Source: Actinoplanes sandaracinus
GTDB lineage: Bacteria > Actinomycetota > Actinomycetes > Mycobacteriales > Micromonosporaceae
Assembly (NCBI RefSeq): GCF_030009775.1
Contig: NZ_JASCTH010000023.1
Location: 1 to 39,420, forward strand
DNA length: 39,420 bases
Direction: 5' to 3'
Position numbers and translations under genes: made by a program. The notes beneath the pieces were generated by a model, which was not told the DNA's origin, ran no database searches, and was given only the letters and a program-made list of their open reading frames with translations. Positions 1-5,721 of this stretch are shown one piece after another (positions within the stretch are counted from its first letter, which is position 1; every line of letters begins with the position of its first letter).

Positions 1-39
1 CGGGTCCGCCGGCCGCTGCCGTTCGCGCCTGCGCCGGGC

Positions 40-774
40 TCAGGCGGTGGTCAGCCGGCGCTCCCGCAGCCGGCGGTAGAAGGGCTCGTGGTGCGCGCTG
101 ATCGCGGCCAGCCGCGGGTTGTTCTTCACGGTGTCCGCATATCGGGTGGTGACGGCGCTGAGGCCGGAGCTGGAGCTGACCGCGGCGTGCCAGCGCTCGG
201 TGCGCTGCCATTCGGTGCGGGTGCCGGCCTGCCAGGTGAGGGTCTCCGCGCGGAACGGGATGCCGACCGCCGCGCAGTAGGCCGCAAAGATGCCCTGCGG
301 GTCCCGGACTAGGTCATCGGCGTCGATGATCACCGGCGGGCGGCCGCCGGCGCGCTCCACCGCCTCGACCAGCTCCACCATGCCCTCGATGCCGATGTCT
401 CCGACCTCCATCTCCGGCCGCAGCGCGTAGTAGGACGCGGCGATCTCCGCGGGCCGGCGGATCAGGAAGGTGTGCCGTACCTCGCGCAGGAACTGCGGGT
501 CGGCGAGGACGGCGGGATACCGGTGGTCGGTGGTGTCCTTGAAGAAGACGGCTGAGCGTCCGGCGAGCGACCGGATGGCGTCGATCAGTTCCGGTCCGGA
601 GTGCACCGGCGTACCGTCCACGGTGGTCTCGCCGTAGTCGGCGATGTTGCAGAACGGTTCGTGCAGCGCGACGACGTCATCGCGCTCCAGCATGGTGCGG
701 AAGAACGCTGTGGAGCGGGCGCGGGGCGCGCTCCACAGCGCGATCACGGGGAATGCTTCGGTGTTGGCCTGCAT
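40..774 (-). CDS. PAPS-dependent sulfotransferase family protein
   Basis: A 244-residue protein likely to transfer a sulfuryl group from PAPS to a hydroxyl. The N-terminus carries a 5'-phosphosulfate-binding loop of the form SAPRARSTAFFRTML (about residues 13-27). Further on come a FIRRP-like segment (about 105) and a region ending in IIDADDLVRDP typical of this small bacterial family. The ATG at 774 is chosen over the much longer open frame because GGAAGG lies about 10 bases upstream and homology begins there. It follows the M28 peptidase gene by 71 bases on the same strand, so they may be co-transcribed. From azinomycin biosynthesis I recall that sulfation of a DADH-derived hydroxyl creates the leaving group for aziridine formation, so this enzyme could activate the AmCP-made residue; that link is inference. 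It might instead be unrelated flanking DNA. Confidence 0.85.
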   Translation of the reverse strand: MQANTEAFPVIALWSAPRARSTAFFRTMLERDDVVALHEPFCNIADYGETTVDGTPVHSGPELIDAIRSLAGRSAVFFKDTTDHRYPAVLADPQFLREVRHTFLIRRPAEIAASYYALRPEMEVGDIGIEGMVELVEAVERAGGRPPVIIDADDLVRDPQGIFAAYCAAVGIPFRAETLTWQAGTRTEWQRTERWHAAVSSSSGLSAVTTRYADTVKNNPRLAAISAHHEPFYRRLRERRLTTA

Positions 775-845
775 GCCGCCAACCTTCCGCACCGGGGCCG
801 GACCGGTCAGTCGGGAGGAACACCGATCCCGGCGCCGATCACGGC

Positions 846-3155
846 TCAGACCCGGAGCGTACGCGCGGCGAGACTGCGCCCGAACCCGCCCGCGGCCCAG
901 GTGACCGTCTCCGGTCGTGGCCCGGGCAGCGCCTGCGCCGGTACGTCCGCGCCGTAGGCGATCAACCGCAGGGGCAGCGCGCCGGCCCCTCGTACGGTGA
1001 TGGTCAGTTCCAGCGGTTCGCCGGGCGCGATGAGGTGCACGCCCCACTTCCAAACGGTCGGCGTTTGCGGCCGGTTCTCCCCACCGGGCAGCGTCAGCGC
1101 GTCGACCTGGGCATGCTCGATGCGGTGAGCGCTGGTGTCGGCGTAGACCGAGACGACCGTCGCCGCGCCGCCGTCCGCGCCGATGCGGATCCGGATCCGG
1201 CGCGAGTCGCCGGTGCGTTCGTCGGCGACGACCCGGGCGCTGGGCGCCGGAACCGGTACGGTCGTCGCCGGCCCGTGGCGATAACCGCTGGCGGCGTAGA
1301 GCGCCGGGAACGCCGCCTCGACGTCCTTCGCGGGCTGCGGGACGACGTCGTCGGACCAGGGCTCGCCGGCCGCGGTCGGGCTCAGCCAGGACGCTTGGGC
1401 GGCGTCCAGATCCAGCGCGTAGAGCAGGGCTACCTGGGCCGGGTGCCGACGGTCGACACCGTCGCGCGCCGTACCGAAACCGATCACCGCCGCGCCGACC
1501 ACCGCGATCCCGGTCAGGCCGGCGGTCACGGCGCGGCGGCTCGGCAGGTCGACGACGGCCGGCAGCGCCGGCAGTGCGACCAGGGCCACCGGCACCAGCA
1601 CGACCGCGGCCGATGCCAGGCCGAGCGTGGGGAAGACGACGGCGATCAGCGGGGTCAGCAGGGCGGCCGCGGGCAGGGCGGTGGCGGTGGTGGCAAGCGG
1701 TCGCCACGGCGAGGCCTCGTCCAGCCGGGCCGCCGCCGCCAGGCCCACCGTGCCGAACAACGCCGGCCAGAGGAAGAGGTACGCCGCCCCGGGCAGCAGG
1801 AACACGCAGAGCACGCCGAGCGTGGCGAACCAGCCCAGCACGCCGGCTGCCACGGCCGCCGCGGCGATGCGGCGGCGCAGCAGCCGGACACCCGCCGCGC
1901 AGACCGCCACGGCGAGCACGACCAGGCCGACCCGAGCGGCTCCCGGCCGGTACGGGTCGCCGCTGCCGAAGCCCAGGTAGTGGGGGTGGGCCACGGTCAT
2001 CGCGGTCCACGCCGCCCAGCCGACCGCCGCCACCACCGCGAGCAGGACGGGCACCGTGGCGGCCACCGTGGCGACCGCCCGCAGCCGCAGCCGGCCGCGC
2101 CGTCGGGCGTAGCCGAGCGCGGCGAGCGACCCGAGCGCCACGATGCCGGCCACTGCGAGGTCGACTCCCGGCGGATAGTGGACCAGAAGGCCGAAGAGTG
2201 AGAAGTACGTCAGGTCGCCGGCGGTGGTCGAGGCCGGCCGGCCGTCGGCCAGCGCACGGGTCGCCGACAGCACCGTGGCACCGATGTCCTGCAGGCTGCC
2301 GTCGGTCAGGTTGGCCACGTCGTCCAGCGGAGTGTCGTAGCGCGCGGAATCGTCCATCACCGCGAAGTTCAGGCCGGTGAATCCGCGGTCACGGAAGAGG
2401 GTGAAGTCGGTCTCGTTGGGCAGCAGCCGATAGATCTCGCGTGAGGTGGAGCTGGCGAAGGGTGTCTCGGCGGCGAGCGCGGGGACCACCGCCCCATGCC
2501 GTTGTCCGGTTTCGAACATCACGGCCGGGCCGCCGGTGCCCCGGGCCTCCAGGTTGAGCACCACGGTCTGTGTCGGGTCGCCGGCGGCACCGGACGCGAG
2601 GTACGCCTCGGCGCCGAGCTGGCCCGGTTCCTCCGCGTCGGTCAGCAGCAGCACGACGTCCTGGCGCAGCGGGCCCGCGGCGCGCAGTGCCCGGGCGATC
2701 TCCAGGATCGCCGCCACGTTCATCGTGTCGTCGGTCGCGCCCGGGCCGATCGCCACGGAGTCGTAGTGCGCCACCAGCAGCACCTGGCTCGCCCCCTCGG
2801 TGCCCGGCACCGTCGCGGACACGTTGGCGACCCGTCCGGCCAGGTGTGCCCCGGAGGGGAAGGCCCGCGCGGCGGTGCGCTCCTGCACCTGCGGGCGCAG
2901 GCCCAGCCCGGTCAGCTGGTCCACCAGGTAGCGACGCACCTCGGCGTGCGCCGCCGAGCCGGTCGGATGGGGCTGCGCAGCCATTCGCTCGACGTGTGCC
3001 CGGGCCCGTGCCGCGGAGAACTCCTGCACCGGTGCGCCGGCGCCGGCCGCTTCGGGCAGTCGTAGCGGCAGCAGCGCCGACACGCCGGCCGCCGCGATGG
3101 CGAGTGCGGCGAACAGGGCGGCTACCCGCTGTCGTCGGGTGGGTCTCTCCGGCAT
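846..3155 (-). CDS. membrane-anchored M28 family metallopeptidase
   Basis: A 769-residue protein with an N-terminal hydrophobic anchor (residues about 11-30), an extracytoplasmic M28 zinc-peptidase domain (about 45-300) and a C-terminal half with several hydrophobic segments (about 315-560) followed by a soluble tail. The ERMP1/Fxna-like group has this layout. Metal-ligand motifs are H130-Y-D132, DD142-143, EE175-176 and E203. The last zinc ligand, normally His in YHTP, is Asp274 in RYDTPLDD; the codon is GAC, so it is not a translation artefact of the frame. Asp can bind zinc, so activity may remain. GGAGG stands just before the ATG at 3155. In this cluster it could cleave an exported acyl-peptide precursor, as membrane peptidases do for colibactin and zwittermicin, but those are different peptidase families and this is speculation. 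Confidence 0.88.
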   Translation of the reverse strand: MPERPTRRQRVAALFAALAIAAAGVSALLPLRLPEAAGAGAPVQEFSAARARAHVERMAAQPHPTGSAAHAEVRRYLVDQLTGLGLRPQVQERTAARAFPSGAHLAGRVANVSATVPGTEGASQVLLVAHYDSVAIGPGATDDTMNVAAILEIARALRAAGPLRQDVVLLLTDAEEPGQLGAEAYLASGAAGDPTQTVVLNLEARGTGGPAVMFETGQRHGAVVPALAAETPFASSTSREIYRLLPNETDFTLFRDRGFTGLNFAVMDDSARYDTPLDDVANLTDGSLQDIGATVLSATRALADGRPASTTAGDLTYFSLFGLLVHYPPGVDLAVAGIVALGSLAALGYARRRGRLRLRAVATVAATVPVLLAVVAAVGWAAWTAMTVAHPHYLGFGSGDPYRPGAARVGLVVLAVAVCAAGVRLLRRRIAAAAVAAGVLGWFATLGVLCVFLLPGAAYLFLWPALFGTVGLAAAARLDEASPWRPLATTATALPAAALLTPLIAVVFPTLGLASAAVVLVPVALVALPALPAVVDLPSRRAVTAGLTGIAVVGAAVIGFGTARDGVDRRHPAQVALLYALDLDAAQASWLSPTAAGEPWSDDVVPQPAKDVEAAFPALYAASGYRHGPATTVPVPAPSARVVADERTGDSRRIRIRIGADGGAATVVSVYADTSAHRIEHAQVDALTLPGGENRPQTPTVWKWGVHLIAPGEPLELTITVRGAGALPLRLIAYGADVPAQALPGPRPETVTWAAGGFGRSLAARTLRV

Positions 3156-3510
3156 GGACGGTCCTCCGGGTGTGGTGAGTGGCGTGCCGCGCGCGTCGTG
3201 CGGGCGTTGGGAGCGCTGCCACTATGCCGGGCGGATCGACCCGGGCGAACCGCCTTGCTACCGGACAGAAGTGGTCTGGCAACAAGTCACCGGTCGGCGT
3301 CGAGGCCCGCGCGACCGGCGGATCGGCCGGTCCGCGGGCGATGGAAGTTGTTGCCAGACAGCTTCATGAAGCCCGCTGGTACTGGCCTGTGGGCTTGTCA
3401 CGTTGGAAAGTGATTCACGTCCGGGGCGCCGCAGCGCGCCGGACCTCCCGCGAACCGGCCCCATGGCCCGGCGCGGAATCATGCAACCGAGACCCGGAGG
3501 GTTTGCTGCA
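3156..3510. promoter_or_regulatory. divergent intergenic control region with inverted repeat and palindrome
   Basis: A 355-base gap between the divergent peptidase and repeat-protein genes. It holds a perfect 12-base inverted repeat, GTCTGGCAACAA at 3274-3285 and TTGTTGCCAGAC at 3348-3359, spaced by 62 bases. A degenerate third copy, TTGCTACCGGACAG (3255-3268), matches TTGTTGCCAGACAG (3348-3361) at 11 of 14 bases. Next to it is a perfect 12-base palindrome, GCTTCATGAAGC (3361-3372). These look like operator sites of a dimeric regulator, possibly the LAL regulator of this cluster or an outside one. I could not identify convincing -35/-10 boxes. Confidence 0.5.
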
Positions 3511-3825
3511 ATGCCGAAGTTCGTTTTGCGTCGTATCGCCATCTCTACCGGATTGGCGCTCGCGATTGCGGCGCCGATGACCGCGGCGCAGGCCGCGGTC
3601 GGCTTTTCGGTCGACGGTGTGTCGAGCGCCGCGGCGAGCATGCCGGGCGGCCCGATCGGTGGCGGTACTGACTGGGGTAAGGGCCCGATCGGTGGCGGTA
3701 CTGACTGGGGTAAGGGCCCGATCGGTGGCGGTACTGACTGGGGTAAGGGCCCGATCGGCGGCGGTACTGACTGGGGTAAGGCTCCGGGCGGCGACTCCGA
3801 GCTCAACGACGGCGGTACCGACTAG
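3511..3825 (+). CDS. small secreted glycine-rich repeat protein (possible peptide precursor)
   Basis: A 104-residue protein of unknown function. Residues 1-28 form a clear Sec signal peptide: basic MPKFVLRR, a hydrophobic core and an AQA cleavage site. The mature part contains four copies of an 11-residue unit, GPIGGGTDWGK (residues 47-90), then a diverged tail ending ...NDGGTD at a TAG codon. An upstream in-frame ATG at 3403 exists, but CGGAGG at 3495-3500 and the signal peptide favour 3511. The unit has one Trp, one Asp and one Lys per copy and no Cys. It could be a secreted structural or binding peptide or a precursor cut at the repeats; no maturation enzyme of a known ribosomal-peptide class is adjacent. 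The frame continues with related sequence beyond the TAG, so the C-terminus may be truncated by mutation. Confidence 0.75.
   Translation: MPKFVLRRIAISTGLALAIAAPMTAAQAAVGFSVDGVSSAAASMPGGPIGGGTDWGKGPIGGGTDWGKGPIGGGTDWGKGPIGGGTDWGKAPGGDSELNDGGTD
3649..3780 (+). repeat. four tandem 33-bp repeats inside the secreted protein gene
   Basis: Units 3649-3681, 3682-3714, 3715-3747 and 3748-3780 each encode GPIGGGTDWGK. The first three are identical in DNA and the fourth differs by one synonymous base (GGT to GGC). This near identity points to recent expansion or gene conversion, and the copy number may vary between strains or be miscounted in short-read assemblies. Confidence 0.95.
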
Positions 3826-3906
3826 GGCGGCACGCCGATCGGCGGCACCAACAGGGGCACCGCCCCGGCCGACGGCTCCCATTCCGACGACGGCACCGAC
3901 TGGTGA
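3826..3906 (+). pseudogene. in-frame continuation of the repeat protein after an amber codon
   Basis: Directly after the TAG at 3823-3825 the same frame stays open for 26 codons to a TGA at 3904-3906. It encodes a related segment with GGTPIGGTNRG and ends in DDGTDW. The repeats read GGTD-Trp (TGG), and TAG sits exactly where that Trp would be, so the simplest reading is a TGG to TAG change that shortened a 131-residue protein. Readthrough is possible but nothing here proves it. The next 80 bases to the following gene contain its ribosome-binding site and no other gene I can support. Confidence 0.65.
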
Positions 3907-3986
3907 TCAGACTTCGCCGCCGCAGCGCGCCGACGCACATCCGTCCGTTCTCTGCGCATCCATGAACTACAGGAGGATCCACCCAC

Positions 3987-5333
3987 ATGGCTTTGGTCGA
4001 GCTGCGTCAAGCCTTCCCCGAGTCGTCCGCTGCGACGCCGGACCGCTGGCCGACGCCCATTACCGGACCCCAAGTGGCTGAGGGAATCCTGGCCGCCGAG
4101 GACGCCGAACTCTACGGCGCTCTGAACGCCGAACACGACCGTCAGCGGCTCCAGTTGACCCTGGCGCCCGCGGCCACGCTCATCGCGCCATCGGTGCTGG
4201 CCTGCCTGGCGTATCCCGCGCTGCACACGGCCGGCCACGAGCTGTCGTCGCGGCCGACGCACGCCCAGGTCGAGGCGCTGGCCGCCTCGCGGGCGGAGGC
4301 GCTGTTCGGTGCCGAGTACGCCGACGTGCGCCCGGCCTCGGCCACCCAGGCGCTCGAGTTGGTGCTCACCGCTCTGCTGGAGCCGCACGACGCGGTCATG
4401 GATCTGCGGATGGCCCCCGGTCCGGCGCTCGGCGGCGACCGGCCCGGTGCCCGCCGGTGGGTCGGTTACGGGCTCACCGACGACGGCAGCGTCGACCACG
4501 AGGCCGCTGCCGCACTCGCTCGCGAGCACCGCCCGCGGGTGATCCTCTGTGGGGGGACCTCGCATCCGCGGGCCACCGACTTCGCCCGCTTCCGACGCCT
4601 TGCCGACGAGATCGACGCCCTGCTGGTCGCCGATATCTCGGCGGTCACCGGTCTGGTCGCGGCCGGGCTGCACGACAGCCCGGTCGAACGGGCCCATGTG
4701 ACCGTCGCCGACACCCATCGTCAGCTCGGCGGCCCGCGCGGCGGGGTGATCATGACCGGTCCGGACGGCGACACTCTGCTGGACGGCGGGAACCAGACGC
4801 TGTCGCAGGTGCTGCGCCGCGCCGGCGACCGCGGCGCCCGCGACGCCGTGTCGCCCGCCACGGTGGCGGCGAAGGCTCGCGCCCTCACGCTGGCCGGCGG
4901 CGAGTCGTTCCGGACCCTGATGGCGACCACCGTGGCCAATGCCGCCGCGCTCGCCGGCGCGCTGCTCGACCTGGGCCATCGGCTGGTCACCGGGGGCACC
5001 GACACGGACCTGGTCACGATCGAACTGACCGGTACCGGGATCGGTGGCCGGCGCGCCGAACGGGTGCTCGCCGAGGCCGGGATCGTGGTCACGGCGACCC
5101 GGGTGCCGACCGATTCGCCGGGCGCCCCGGCCGGTGGCCTCGCGCTCGGCAGCACCGTCTCGGCCCAGCGCGGCATGGGCGACACCGAGATGCGGCGCTG
5201 CGCCGAGCTGGTGCACATGATGCTGCGCGGCATTCCGGCCGGCGATGAGGCGGGTGCGCCGGACCAGGTGGCGCTGCGTGCGGTGCGCGCCGAGGCGCGT
5301 GCGCTCGCCGGACGCCTCGCTCACACCTACTGA
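3987..5333 (+). CDS. SHMT-fold protein lacking the PLP lysine (probable non-PLP or pseudo-enzyme)
   Basis: A 448-residue homologue of glycine/serine hydroxymethyltransferase over its full length. Recognisable family stretches include ELYGALNAEHDRQ, ALFGAEYADVRP, the LVAAGLHDSPVERAHV region, LGGPRGG and LVTGGTDTDLV. The catalytic residues are gone. The PLP lysine in the family motif THKxLRGPRGG is Arg (THRQLGGPRGG, codon CGT). The Glu of SEN is replaced in APAAT, the two His of GHLTHG are absent, and the substrate-carboxylate Arg of SGIRIG is Ala in GGLALGS. Only one Lys occurs in the whole protein, at the family's AAKA position. The pyridine-binding Asp is kept (VADISAVTGL). AGGAGG at 3971-3976 fixes the start. 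It heads the strand leading to mbtH. A structural partner, a binding protein or a new PLP-independent chemistry are all possible. Confidence 0.85.
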   Translation: MALVELRQAFPESSAATPDRWPTPITGPQVAEGILAAEDAELYGALNAEHDRQRLQLTLAPAATLIAPSVLACLAYPALHTAGHELSSRPTHAQVEALAASRAEALFGAEYADVRPASATQALELVLTALLEPHDAVMDLRMAPGPALGGDRPGARRWVGYGLTDDGSVDHEAAAALAREHRPRVILCGGTSHPRATDFARFRRLADEIDALLVADISAVTGLVAAGLHDSPVERAHVTVADTHRQLGGPRGGVIMTGPDGDTLLDGGNQTLSQVLRRAGDRGARDAVSPATVAAKARALTLAGGESFRTLMATTVANAAALAGALLDLGHRLVTGGTDTDLVTIELTGTGIGGRRAERVLAEAGIVVTATRVPTDSPGAPAGGLALGSTVSAQRGMGDTEMRRCAELVHMMLRGIPAGDEAGAPDQVALRAVRAEARALAGRLAHTY

Positions 5334-5425
5334 GAACCGGGTGTCTCGCCCCACCGACCGAGAAGCGGGCGCTGCACCCACACCCACTGAGAAGTCAAAC
5401 GAAGAAGGACAGCCGGGAGGCGACT

Positions 5426-5638
5426 GTGGAGAACAACGACGAGACCACGTACGCGGTCGTGGTCAACGACGAGGAGCAGTACTCGATCTGGCCGGTGGCG
5501 CGGGAGGTTCCCCGCGGCTGGCGCCAGGTCGAGGTGACCGGGACCAAGGAGGAGTGCCTCGCCCACATCGACAACGTGTGGATCGACATGCGTCCGCTGA
5601 GCCTGCGGCGGGCGATGGCGGAGCCGACGGCCAGCTGA
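5426..5638 (+). CDS. mbtH: MbtH-like NRPS adenylation-domain partner
   Basis: A 70-residue MbtH family protein, which binds NRPS adenylation domains and helps them fold and activate amino acids. The family signature is complete: NDEEQYSIWP near residues 14-23, a central WRQVEVTGTKEECLAHI stretch, and WIDMRPLSLR near the end. Translation starts at GTG 5426, with GGGAGG six bases before it. It lies 92 bases after the SHMT-like gene and 83 bases before the LAL regulator. It is the only MbtH in the window and so is the likely partner for the three A domains here. Confidence 0.96.
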   Translation: MENNDETTYAVVVNDEEQYSIWPVAREVPRGWRQVEVTGTKEECLAHIDNVWIDMRPLSLRRAMAEPTAS

Positions 5639-5649
5639 CCCCCGATGCC

Positions 5650-5672
5650 GGCAGGGTCCGAGTGGCCCTGCC
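5650..5672 (+). terminator. hairpin after mbtH
   Basis: GGCAGGG (5650-5656) pairs with CCCTGCC (5666-5672). The inner CC and GG extend the stem past one bulged T, leaving a GAGT loop. It lies 12 bases after the mbtH stop and before the LAL gene. No T tract follows, so it may be a weak terminator or an mRNA-stabilising structure. Confidence 0.4.
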
Positions 5673-5721
5673 GCCCGCGACCGAGATGACCCGGCACGTG
5701 ACGGAGAAAAGGAGGAACGAC

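Noticed and set aside
753..2201. Long plus-strand frame opposite the M28 peptidase
   Set aside because: It is composed of Arg/Gly/Asp-rich filler with no ribosome-binding site or family motif; the minus-strand peptidase explains the region.
3649..3780. Tandem repeats as a CRISPR array
   Set aside because: Units are contiguous without spacers and encode protein in frame.
3511..3825. Assignment of the repeat protein to a known ribosomal peptide class
   Set aside because: No Cys, no recognised leader motif and no adjacent maturation enzyme; a Sec signal peptide argues against cytosolic modification.
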